Shown: positions 47,932 through 56,900 of the stretch, piece after piece
Numbering within the stretch: the stretch's first letter is position 1
How the letters are laid out: the number at the start of each line of letters is the position of its first letter
From: Bradyrhizobium sp. B124
Lineage (GTDB): Bacteria > Pseudomonadota > Alphaproteobacteria > Rhizobiales > Xanthobacteraceae
Direction of reading: 5' to 3'
Assembly: GCF_038967635.1 (NCBI RefSeq)
Contig: NZ_CP152413.1
Span: forward strand, 4,402,001-4,466,000
Length of the DNA: 64,000 bases
Translations under genes and position numbers: made by a program
Notes under the pieces: model-generated
Databases searched by the model: none
What the model saw: only the letters and a program-made list of their open reading frames with translations
What the model was told of the DNA's origin: nothing

Positions 47932-49101
47932 ATGGACGTCAAGGCTGTTCTGCCGCCGCGTGGCCGCGACTATCGCCTCGATCTGCTGCGCGGCTTCGCC
48001 AACTGGGCGATCTATCTCGATCACATCCCGAACAACGCGGTGAACTGGATCACGCAGAAGAATTTCGGCTTCAGCGACGCGGCCGATCTGTTCGTCTTCA
48101 TCTCCGGCTACACCGCGTCCTTTGTCTATGCGCGGGTGATGCTGGAGCGCGGGACCGTGATCGGCGCCACCCGGCTGATCAAGCGGGCGTGGCAGATCTA
48201 TGTCGCGCATGTCCTGCTGTTCGTGATCTACATCGCCGAGATCGGCTATCTCGCGCAGCGCTATCACGACCCCAATCTCGAGAACGAATTCAACGTCGCC
48301 GGCTTCATGCAGAACCCGGCCGAGACGCTCTATCAAGGCCTGCTGCTGGCGTTCAAGCCGGTCAACATGGACGTGCTGCCGCTCTACATCGCGCTGATGC
48401 TGGTCTATCCGCTGGTGCTGTGGGCGATGCTGCGGAAGCTCAACCTGACGCTGGCAGCCTCGTTCCTGCTCTATCTGGCCGCACGGCATTTCGGCTGGAA
48501 TCTGCGCGCCTATCCAGGCGGCTCGTGGTACTTCAACCCGTTCTGCTGGCAGTTCCTGTTCGTGTTCGGCGGCTGGTTCGCGCTCGGCGGCGCCAGCGAA
48601 TCGATCACATTCATCCGCTCGCGCGCCTTTCTGTGGCTCGGCGGCGCCTATCTGTTGTTCGCACTGATCATGACACTGGCGGGCCGATTTCCGGAGCTGG
48701 GCCAGGCGATGCCGTCCTGGCTCTACGACGCCTTCAATCCGAACGACAAGACCAACCTCGCGCCCTATCGCGTGCTGCACTTCGTGGTGCTGGCCTTCTT
48801 CGTCACACGCTTCCTGCCGCGCGAATGGGCCGGATACGAATGGCCGATATTCCAGCCGATCATCAAATGCGGCCAGCAGTCGCTCGAGGTGTTCTGCTCG
48901 GGCGTATTCCTTGCCGTGGTCGCGCATGTGGTGCTTGTCGAGGTCTCGGGCAGCCTCTGGATGCAGATCCTGGTCAGCGCGATCGGCATCGTGCTGATGA
49001 CCGTGCTCGCCTATTACCGCTCCTGGTCGAAGAAGATCGACAAGGCGCCGAAGCCGCCCGTGGCTGCGCAGGCGCAGGCGGCTGCGAAGCCGGCGGAATA
49101 G
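47932..49101 (+). CDS. opgC: OpgC family membrane protein
   Basis: The 389-residue product starts at ATG 47932 with RGRDYRLDLLRGFANWAIYL, then DHIPNNAVNWITQKNFGFSD and AADLFVFISGYTASFVYARV, the OpgC signature. About ten membrane helices follow (e.g. MLVYPLVLWAMLRKLNLTLA, WLGGAYLLFALIMTLAG). OpgC of E. coli and rhizobia transfers succinyl groups to osmoregulated periplasmic glucans. The C-terminal ~30 residues are alanine/lysine-rich. The AlaX gene starts 11 bases downstream. Confidence 0.92.
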   Translation: MDVKAVLPPRGRDYRLDLLRGFANWAIYLDHIPNNAVNWITQKNFGFSDAADLFVFISGYTASFVYARVMLERGTVIGATRLIKRAWQIYVAHVLLFVIYIAEIGYLAQRYHDPNLENEFNVAGFMQNPAETLYQGLLLAFKPVNMDVLPLYIALMLVYPLVLWAMLRKLNLTLAASFLLYLAARHFGWNLRAYPGGSWYFNPFCWQFLFVFGGWFALGGASESITFIRSRAFLWLGGAYLLFALIMTLAGRFPELGQAMPSWLYDAFNPNDKTNLAPYRVLHFVVLAFFVTRFLPREWAGYEWPIFQPIIKCGQQSLEVFCSGVFLAVVAHVVLVEVSGSLWMQILVSAIGIVLMTVLAYYRSWSKKIDKAPKPPVAAQAQAAAKPAE

Positions 49102-49112
49102 GCGCGTCATCG

Positions 49113-49823
49113 ATGTCGCGTGCCTTCTATCACGATCATCCCGAAATCCTGCAGCTCGAAGCCGAGGTGCGCGACGCAAGGCCCGGCGCCGTCCTCGTCG
49201 AACGCTCGCCGTTTTTTCCCGGAGGGGGCGGGCAGCTTCCGGACCAGGGTGTCCTGAGATGGTCCGGCGGCGTGCTGCCGGTGACCGCCCTCGCGCGTGA
49301 CGAACGCGGCCTCTGGCACACGGTCCCGGGCGACAGCCTGATCTCCGGCAAGGTCATGCTCGAAGTCGAGCCGGCATTTCGCGAGCTGATGTGCGAACTG
49401 CACACGCTTGCCCACGTCGTCAACGCGCTGGTCTATACGCAGTTCGGCGGCGCGCTTCTGACCGGCGCGCAACTCAATGCCGACGGCAGCTTCCGGGTCG
49501 ACTTCGATCTGCCCGGCGCCGACAATGAACGACTGCGGGCGCTTGAGACGCCGCTGAACGACATCATCCGGCAGGACCTTCCGGTGAGCGCCGCTTTCAT
49601 GGCGCATACCGAAGCAGAAGCCACACCCGGATTGTTTCGCAGCAAGGCTGTCGCTCCACCGGTCGGGGAGGATGGCCTTGTCCGGATCGTCGAGATCCTC
49701 GGTCTCGACCGGCAGGCCTGCGGCGGCACCCATCTGACGTCGACCGGGCAGGCCCGCCCTGCGCGCATCGTCAAGATCGACAACAAGGGCCGCCAGAATC
49801 GCCGGATCAAGGTTGCGGTCTGA
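49113..49823 (+). CDS. alaX: alanyl-tRNA editing protein (AlaX type)
   Basis: From ATG 49113 (MSRAFYHDHPEILQLEAEVR) the product has 236 residues. It is a free-standing version of the AlaRS editing domain: SPFFPGGGGQLPDQGVL, the zinc motif CELHTLAHVVNALV (HxxxH) and the second zinc motif DRQACGGTHLTST. Such proteins hydrolyse Ser- or Gly-tRNA(Ala). It starts 11 bases after opgC in the same direction, so probably in one transcript. A longer open frame from 47751 is the opgC antiphase and is rejected. Confidence 0.93.
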   Translation: MSRAFYHDHPEILQLEAEVRDARPGAVLVERSPFFPGGGGQLPDQGVLRWSGGVLPVTALARDERGLWHTVPGDSLISGKVMLEVEPAFRELMCELHTLAHVVNALVYTQFGGALLTGAQLNADGSFRVDFDLPGADNERLRALETPLNDIIRQDLPVSAAFMAHTEAEATPGLFRSKAVAPPVGEDGLVRIVEILGLDRQACGGTHLTSTGQARPARIVKIDNKGRQNRRIKVAV

Positions 49824-49862
49824 CCGGCTCTCCCAAGCCGTGTGGCTGGAGCGCGGCGTGTC

Positions 49863-50429
49863 TTACCTCTGATAGATCTTGAGCGTTGTGATCATTTGCT
49901 TGAGTTCGGCGACATATTTGTCGGCATAGTCCTTGTGCACCGACAGAGTGACGAGGATACCGAGCTCTGATGTGTTGGTGGCGAGATAGTAGGTGTCGAA
50001 ATTGGGTAGTTCCGAACCGGAATGCAGCGCCTCGACCCATTGGTGCGAACCAATCGTCGTGCGTCCGACAGAGCGGACGTCGGACAGCTTGCCGGTCGCT
50101 TCGTCTCCGATCCTTTGCCGCTGCTTCAGGTGGTCCTCGTAGGCCTGCAGATTGTCCTGCGAATTGCGCTCCTTCATCGCGATGATCGCGATGGCCGCAT
50201 GGGGAGGCTTGCCGGGCGGCGAGCAGACAAATTCACTGTCGTCCTGTTCGCACCACCAGCCGCGCGCCAGTTCCATGTCAAACGCCGCGGCTCGGAACAC
50301 GTCTCGCGGCGGCGCGACCAGGATACGCGACGCTGAATATCCGGCGCCGCCGAGCACGGCCGCGCTCACGACAAACGATGCCAGCGTTGCGGTCACAAGG
50401 CGCGCGCTGCCGGAGATGTCCACCCTCAA
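49863..50429 (-). CDS. membrane-anchored protein of unknown function, TIR partner
   Basis: The 188-residue protein has one N-terminal hydrophobic segment (LVTATLASFVVSAAVLGGAG, residues ~11-30), so it is anchored in the membrane or exported. The rest is polar, with FDMELARGWWCEQDDSEFVC, SPPGKPPHAAIAIIAMKERN, GSHQWVEALHSGSELPNFDT and KDYADKYVAELKQMITTLKI. I recognise no family. Its start overlaps the stop of the TIR gene by four bases (ATGA at 50426-50429), so the two are made together. The length and charge suggest a periplasmic partner. Confidence 0.75.
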   Translation of the reverse strand: MRVDISGSARLVTATLASFVVSAAVLGGAGYSASRILVAPPRDVFRAAAFDMELARGWWCEQDDSEFVCSPPGKPPHAAIAIIAMKERNSQDNLQAYEDHLKQRQRIGDEATGKLSDVRSVGRTTIGSHQWVEALHSGSELPNFDTYYLATNTSELGILVTLSVHKDYADKYVAELKQMITTLKIYQR

Positions 50430-52021
50430 TTCTCCTGCTGTTCGATCCAGCGCTTGAGATCGGCGGCGAGCCGCTTGAGGCCAGCCCCCGCATCGGAAGC
50501 TGCGATCGCGTCGACGCTGCTGAGGGCCCCCTGTTTGGCCTCCGCGGCAGCAGCGGCGTTTCCGCGCTTGCGCTCGATCATGAGCGTGTATGCCTGGGCG
50601 ATAGCCACCTCATATGCGACGGATACATCGGCGGGCTTGCCGTCATCGGATGAGCCGGCACCGACAGCAAGCTTGAACTGCTCGGCCGCGAGATCCGGCC
50701 GATCAAGCGTGACATATTGCTGACCCGCCAGCCGGAACAGGCGCACCCGCCATGCGACGACCTGATCGTCTTCGGTGCGTCCGTCGGACCTGCGGGCGTC
50801 GAGCAAGCGCTTCAGCGCGTCGGCACCAGCGGAATAGCTGTCGGCCGCCTCCTGGTGGCGATTTGCGGCAGCGTGCAGGTCGCCGGTCTGGCCCTGCGCC
50901 TCGGCCTCGAACCGGACAATTTGCGCGCGCCCATCATGCTCCTTGCCGAGCCGCCGGGCGTCCTCGAGCAGATCGGCATATGCGTGGCTGGCGCCATCCA
51001 TATCTTTCTGTCGCATCAGGTACTCGGCATAGGCCTGGCGTGCCTGCAGGAGAGCCAATGCCGCATCAACGCGCGCGCGGCTCTGATGACTCAGCGCCGC
51101 GCGTTCAATGGCGTCGCTGAATTCCTTGCGCGCCTCCTTGTCTTCGTGCAGTGCCTCGCGGCGGGCTCCGCGCTCGAGCCGGCAGGTTACAACCCCGTTG
51201 ATCGGGGGATCGTTCGTCGTCCCTTGATCCGCCTTGTCGAGCAGATCGCAACCGCGGCCGATGATGAGCCGGCGTGTCCGCGAAGTGGAAGCATCACCGG
51301 CGCTCAGATTGACCGCCTCCTCAACCATGCTGGATGCCGCGAACATGCTGTCGTCGTTGGCACGGATCGCCTTGTGCTGGTTGATCAAGGCGACCACGCT
51401 GAGACTGCCCACCGCGAGCAGCGTTCCAAGCGTCGCGCCCGCGACGGCGCCCAACTGCGTCTGCTGCCGCTTCTCCTCTTCCTGCCGGAGCCGGGGCATC
51501 TCGTCGGGCGGGATGTTGAACAGGGGCGCGACGATCTTCAGCTTTTCCGCGCTCAGGCGGACGACCCGCGAAAAGCTCAGGAACCAGAAGCGTCCCGCGC
51601 CTCTCAAATCGACGATCTCGATATTCGGGAACGTTTCCTTCAAGCCGCCGGGCAGCGGTCCGTCGAAATCGCCTGCGCCTCTGGCGACGATGACGTTGCC
51701 GGCTCCGGGGCCGGTGGCGAAATCCCGGATCTCGCGCTCGATCCAGTCCTCGACACCTCCCGGGCGCCGCATCGCGTTCGGCGTCGCGACGACAATGAGG
51801 TATCGCGAGGACAGCAGCGCCGGCCTGATGCTTTGCTGGTAGAAGTCGCTGGTGCCCCGCTCATAGGCCGAATCGAGATAGACGCGCAGCTTCCGGCCAT
51901 AGACGTCGCGCAGCGCGGCAGGAAGACGAAAGCCGACAAGCGCGCGTCTCAGCCACCGTGCAACGGCAATCCCGTCGGACCGGCGGTAGGAAATGAATGC
52001 GTCATAATTGAACTCAGGCAT
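50426..52021 (-). CDS. TIR-domain membrane protein with TPR-like region
   Basis: The 531-residue product begins MPEFNYDAFISYRRSDGIAV, the box 1 of a TIR domain (~1-160). YERGTSDFYQQSIRPALLSS, RYLIVVATPNAM and the helix EDWIEREIRDFA follow. In that helix a Glu sits at the position of the NADase catalytic Glu in active TIRs. A membrane helix comes at ~195-215 (GAVAGATLGTLLAVGSLSVV). The C-terminal half is helical and repetitive (e.g. ALLQARQAYAEYLMRQKDMD, AAEQFKLAVG), like TPRs, probably on the periplasmic side. It may sense a signal outside and act inside. It overlaps the small partner gene by four bases. Confidence 0.87.
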   Translation of the reverse strand: MPEFNYDAFISYRRSDGIAVARWLRRALVGFRLPAALRDVYGRKLRVYLDSAYERGTSDFYQQSIRPALLSSRYLIVVATPNAMRRPGGVEDWIEREIRDFATGPGAGNVIVARGAGDFDGPLPGGLKETFPNIEIVDLRGAGRFWFLSFSRVVRLSAEKLKIVAPLFNIPPDEMPRLRQEEEKRQQTQLGAVAGATLGTLLAVGSLSVVALINQHKAIRANDDSMFAASSMVEEAVNLSAGDASTSRTRRLIIGRGCDLLDKADQGTTNDPPINGVVTCRLERGARREALHEDKEARKEFSDAIERAALSHQSRARVDAALALLQARQAYAEYLMRQKDMDGASHAYADLLEDARRLGKEHDGRAQIVRFEAEAQGQTGDLHAAANRHQEAADSYSAGADALKRLLDARRSDGRTEDDQVVAWRVRLFRLAGQQYVTLDRPDLAAEQFKLAVGAGSSDDGKPADVSVAYEVAIAQAYTLMIERKRGNAAAAAEAKQGALSSVDAIAASDAGAGLKRLAADLKRWIEQQEN

Positions 52022-52274
52022 CGAGTTCGACGGGCTGATTGAAACGAGGCCGCGGGTCCGAACTGGCCGGATCGCGCATCTGAACCGAAATTGACGCGAA
52101 AAGAATCTTCACCGGATCGGCAAGCAAATTAAACACGTTGTAGTGGCCCGATCAATCGTCGTCTCGCCAGGCGAGCATCGCCGCTGTCCAGGTCCCGGTC
52201 GCGCCTGGGGATCATGCCGCGGTTCGCTCGACGGGGAGCGAACGGCTTGTTAAGCCGCGTGCCGCAAGGACAAT

Positions 52275-53804
52275 TTGAGTCGGGACATGACCGTAGCGAT
52301 CGAGATGGGACAGACGACGGCCGGCGCTTCGGCGGCCATCGACCTCGAGGAGCTATTGGCCACGCGCCTCCTGGTGCAGGGCAACTCGGGTTCCGGCAAA
52401 TCCCATCTGCTGCGCCGGCTGCTGGAACAGAGCGCGCCATGGGTGCAGCAGACCATCATCGATCCCGAGGGTGACTTCGTGACCCTGGCCGAGCGATTCG
52501 GCCACCTCGTCATCGATGCCGAGGACCATACCGAGCGCAGCCTGCAGGTCGCCGGCGAGCGCGTACGCATCCATCGCGTCTCGACCGTGCTCAATCTCGA
52601 GGGGCTCGACGCCGAGAACCAGATGCGGCGCGCCGCGGCCTTCCTCGGCGGCATGTTCGAGGTCGCCCGCGACCACTGGTATCCGATGCTGGTGGTGGTG
52701 GACGAGGCGCAGCTGTTCGCGCCGGCGATCGCGGGCGAAGTTTCCGACGAGGCGCGCAAGCTCTCGCTCGGCGCGATGACCAACCTGATGTGCCGCGGCC
52801 GCAAGCGCGGGCTTGCCGGGATCATCGCGACCCAGCGGCTGGCCAAGCTCGCCAAGAATGTCGCGGCCGAAGCATCGAACTTCCTGATGGGCCGGACTTT
52901 CCTCGATATCGACATGGCGCGCGCCGCCGACCTGCTCGGCATGGAGCGGCGGCAGGCGGAGGCGTTCCGCGACCTGGAGCGCGGACAATTCATGGCGCTG
53001 GGACCCGCGCTCTCCCGCCGTCCGCTGGGCCTCCGCATCGGTCCGACCGACACCCAACCGCGCAACGCGGCGCCGCGGCTGATGCCGCTGCCCGAAGCGG
53101 CGCTTGAGGATGCACGCGCCATCATCCTCGCGGCCCCGCCGCCCGAAACAACGGCCAGACCGCCGCGCCGCGCGCCGTCGCCCGACCTGCTCAGCCAGTT
53201 GATGGCCGCCAAGCCAACAGTACCGGAGCAAGATCCCGAAGCCGCGGAACCGCCACTCAGCGCCGAGCAGCTGGCCGAACGGCGTGAGCGGCTGGATCGC
53301 ATCCTGCGCGCGATCCTCGCCGAGCCCGACGCCGGCTTCCGCGCCATCGGCGTGCTCTATCAGGAGTTCGTGGTCCGCTGCCGGATCGAAGGTCTCGGTG
53401 CCGTCGTGCCCGAGCTGACCGATTTCCGCCGCATGCTGACGCGCGCCCGCGCCGGGCTCGGCGCCGAGATGGCGGAGGACCACGCTTGGCAGGATGTCTC
53501 GCTGCGTGCCGCCATCCTGCCCGAGGACATGCAGGGCGTCTTCATGATGATCGCGCGCGCCGCGAAGGAAGGCTGGCCCTGCCCGAGCGATGCCGCGATC
53601 GCCCGCGCCTATGGCACGCACTCGCTGCGCCGCGCCCGGCATCTTCTGACCTACATCGAGGAGCAGGGCCTGATCGTCTGCCAGCTTGACGGTGCCGGCC
53701 GGCGGATCGTGACACTCGTCGAACTCGCCTGGGCCACGGCCGCAGCCGACCCGAATGCCGACGAAGTACTGGCGGAAGCGGCCTCCAACAGCTCGACTCC
53801 GTAA
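52275..53804 (+). CDS. HerA-like ATP-binding protein (DUF87)
   Basis: The 509-residue product has Walker A GNSGSGKSHLLRRLLE (~residue 36), an early DPEGDF motif, and Walker B YPMLVVVDEAQLF. A motif NLMCRGRKRGLAGIIATQRL follows and is typical of HerA/FtsK-like ATPases. After a proline-rich linker (~280-320) the C-terminal ~180 residues look like helical and winged-helix modules (LRRARHLLTYIEEQGLIVCQ). It could be a DNA-translocating or DNA-regulating ATPase; no nuclease partner (NurA) is adjacent. It is divergent from the TIR gene with a 253-base gap. Confidence 0.88.
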   Translation: MSRDMTVAIEMGQTTAGASAAIDLEELLATRLLVQGNSGSGKSHLLRRLLEQSAPWVQQTIIDPEGDFVTLAERFGHLVIDAEDHTERSLQVAGERVRIHRVSTVLNLEGLDAENQMRRAAAFLGGMFEVARDHWYPMLVVVDEAQLFAPAIAGEVSDEARKLSLGAMTNLMCRGRKRGLAGIIATQRLAKLAKNVAAEASNFLMGRTFLDIDMARAADLLGMERRQAEAFRDLERGQFMALGPALSRRPLGLRIGPTDTQPRNAAPRLMPLPEAALEDARAIILAAPPPETTARPPRRAPSPDLLSQLMAAKPTVPEQDPEAAEPPLSAEQLAERRERLDRILRAILAEPDAGFRAIGVLYQEFVVRCRIEGLGAVVPELTDFRRMLTRARAGLGAEMAEDHAWQDVSLRAAILPEDMQGVFMMIARAAKEGWPCPSDAAIARAYGTHSLRRARHLLTYIEEQGLIVCQLDGAGRRIVTLVELAWATAAADPNADEVLAEAASNSSTP

Positions 53805-53866
53805 TCAGTCGCTGGGCGACGAAGCGTTCGGTCTTGCATGGAATCCCAGAAGCGTCGCAAGACACG

Positions 53867-53894
53867 AAAAGGCCCGCCGGGAGGCGGGCCTTTT
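53867..53894. terminator. bidirectional terminator between the HerA-like and giant-repeat genes
   Basis: AAAAGGCCCGCC-GGGA-GGCGGGCCTTTTT is a 12-bp stem ending in T5 on the plus strand. It also gives a T4 run on the minus strand. It lies 63 bases after the HerA-like stop and 73 bases beyond the giant gene's stop, so it ends both convergent transcripts. Confidence 0.9.
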
Positions 53895-53966
53895 TGTTTC
53901 TGCCGGTTGAGGGATCTGGTTGCGGTGGGCCCGCGACAGGCCCACACAGCCCCTCATCTTCAGGCC

Positions 53967-56900
53967 TCACGCATGCTGTGGCTGCGCCAGCTGGCTGACC
54001 TGCGTCGCCGGCGGATCGACAACCAGGGTCCCGCCATGGCCGTCACTCGAGGTCGCGAAGGTCGAGGCCATGTAGTTGCCCAGCAGCATGATACTCGCCG
54101 TGACGGTGCCGTCCGTCACCGTGAGCGTGCCGCTCGCACTGGTTCCGCTGAAGGTCGGCGTGTGAACGCTCGCAAAATTGATGTTCGCGAAATCGATCGC
54201 ATCCGAACCCGTCATCCCGGCGACGGTTCCGCTAAAGCTCGCGGAATTGTCGAGCTTCAGCGTCCCCGTCGACCCCTGGAACGTCACGCCGGCATTCGAC
54301 CCCCCGGTCAATTCCAAGGTGCCGCCCGGCACGATGTTGGCGCTGCTCGGGCTCTCTCCCGTCACATTGAACGACTGCCAGGCCCCCCACGCGGTGCCGT
54401 CATTCGCCCGGATCCAGAGTTGGTCGGTGCCCGAGCCGGCCTGATAGGTCGCCTGGGAAAGCTGTGCCGCAGTGACGTCGATCTCGGTATTCGCTTGCTG
54501 GTTCACTCCGTTGATGTTCCAGCGCCCGTTGGTGTTGGAATCCCACAGCGCATATTTCGTGATGGCATCGCCGTCGGCGTCCGTCGCCGTGACGAGGTTC
54601 GCGGCAGCAAAGGTCTGCCCCGAGACCGTCACAACGTTGGCGACCGAGACCGTCGGTGCCTGGTTGGTTGCGGTGGCCGTGAACGACTTCCACGTACTCC
54701 ACTCGCTGCCGTCATTGGCCCGCACGAAGAGCGTATCCGACGGCGAGCCGCCGGGGCCGTACACGTAGCTGACCTGTGAGAGATTCGCCGCCGAGACATC
54801 GATCTCGGCGCTGGCCGCCTGGGCGACGCCATTCACCACCCAGTGGCCATTTCCACCGGTGTCCCAGAACGCATACTGGGTGATCGGATCGCTCTCGGCA
54901 TCCGAGGTCGAGAACAGGGTCGAGGCCGCCACCGAATGGCCGTGAATGCCACTGACGTTCGATGCCGTCACGACCGGAGCCGTGTCGGGGCCCGGCGTTG
55001 CCGTGAATGCGGTCCAGGCGCCCCACTCGCTGCCGTCATTGGCCCGCACATAGAGCGTATCGGGCGTCGAGTTGCCGGGGCCGAACACGTAGCTCACCTG
55101 CGAGAGGTTCGCCGCGGCAACATCGATTTCGGCGTTGGCCGCCTGGGCGACACCATTCACCACCCAGTGGCCATTGCCGCCGGTGTCCCAGAACGCGTAC
55201 TGGGTGATCGGATCGCTCTCGGCATCCGAGGTCGAGAACAGACTCGAGGCGAGAGTCGACGTCTCACCGTGGACCGCGGCCACGTTCGCCGCCGTCACGA
55301 CCGGAGCCGTGTCGGGGCCCGGTGTTGCCGTGAATGCGGTCCAGGTGCTCCACTTCGATCCGTCGTTCGCCCGCACATAGAGCGTGTCGGGCGTCGAGTT
55401 GCCGGGACCGAACACGTAGCTGACCTGCGACAGGTTCGCCGCGGACACGTCGATCTCGACGTTTGCCGCCTGGGCGACACCATTCACCACCCAGTGACCA
55501 TTGCCGCCGGTGTCCCAGAATCCGTACTGGGTGATCGGATCGCTCTCGGCATCCGAGGTCGAGAACAGGCTCGAGGCGAGAGTCGACGCCTCGCCGTGAA
55601 CCGCGGCCACGTTCGCTGCCGTAACGACCGGAGCAGTATCGTCCCCCGGCGTTGCCGTGAACGCTGCCCAGCTGCTCCACTTCGATCCGTCATTCGCCCG
55701 CACGTAGAGCGTATCGGGCGTCGAGCCGCCCGGTCCGAACACGTAGCTGACCTGCGAAAGATTGGCCGCGGCAACATCGATCTCGACGTTTGCCGCCTGG
55801 GCGACGCCATTCACCACCCAGTGGCCATTGCCGCCGGTGTCCCAGAACGCAAACTGGGTCATCGGATCGCTCTCGGCATCCGAGGTCGAGAACAGGCTCG
55901 AGGCGAGAGCCGACGTCTGCCCATGGGCCGCTTTCACGTTCGCCGCAGTCACGGTCGGGGCAGTATCGACCCCCGGCCCTGCCGTGAACGATGTCCAGGT
56001 ACTCCACAGGCTGCCGTCGTTTGCCCGCACGAAAAGCGTATCAGCCGTCGAGCCGCCCGGACCGAACACGTAGCTGACCTGCGACAGGTTCGCCGCGGCA
56101 ACATCGATCTCGGTGTTGGCCGCCTGGGCGACACCATTCACCACCCAGTGGCCACTTCCGCCGGTGTCCCAGAACGCATACTGGGTCATCGGATCGCTCT
56201 CGGCATCCGAGGTCGAGAACAGGCTCGACGCAAGAGCCGACGTCTGCCCATGGGCGGCGGTCACGTTCGCGGCCGTAACAACCGGAGCAGTATCGACCCC
56301 CGGTGTTGCCGTGAACGACTTCCAGGCCCCCCACAGGCTGCCATCGTTGGCCCGCACGTAAAGCGTATCGGGCATCGAGCCGCCGGGCCCGAACACGTAG
56401 CTCACCTGCGACAGGTTCGCCGCGGCAACATCGATCTCGACGTTTGCCGCCTGGGCGACGCCATTCACCACCCAGTGGCCATTGCCGCCGGTGTCCCAGA
56501 ACGCGTACTGGGTGATCGGATCGCTCTCGGCATCCGAGGTCGAGAACAGGCTCGACGCAAGCGCCGACGTCTGCCCATGGGCGGCCGTCACGTTCGCGGC
56601 CGTAACGACCGGAGCGGTATCGATCCCCGGTGTTGCCGTGAACGACTTCCAGGCCCCCCACAGGCTGCCGTCATTCGCCCGCACGTAGAGCGTATCGGCC
56701 ATCGAGCCGCCGGGGCCGAATACGTAGCTCACCTGCGACAGGTTCGCCGCGGCAACATCGATCTCGACGTTGGCTGCCTGCGCGACACCATTCACCACCC
56801 AATGGCCATTTCCACCGGTGTCCCAGAACGCATACTGGGTGATCGGATCGCTCTCGGCATCCGAGGTCGAGAACAGGCTCGACGCGAGAGCCGACGTCTG

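Noticed and set aside
47751..49112. Long plus-strand extension upstream of the AlaX protein
   Set aside because: This frame is out of phase with opgC, which is complete and motif-bearing; the AlaX domain starts at 49113.
53967..54400. Autotransporter beta-barrel at the C-terminus of the giant protein
   Set aside because: The last ~125 residues are Gly/Ser/Thr-rich with hydrophilic ends and do not show alternating amphipathic strands or a terminal aromatic residue.
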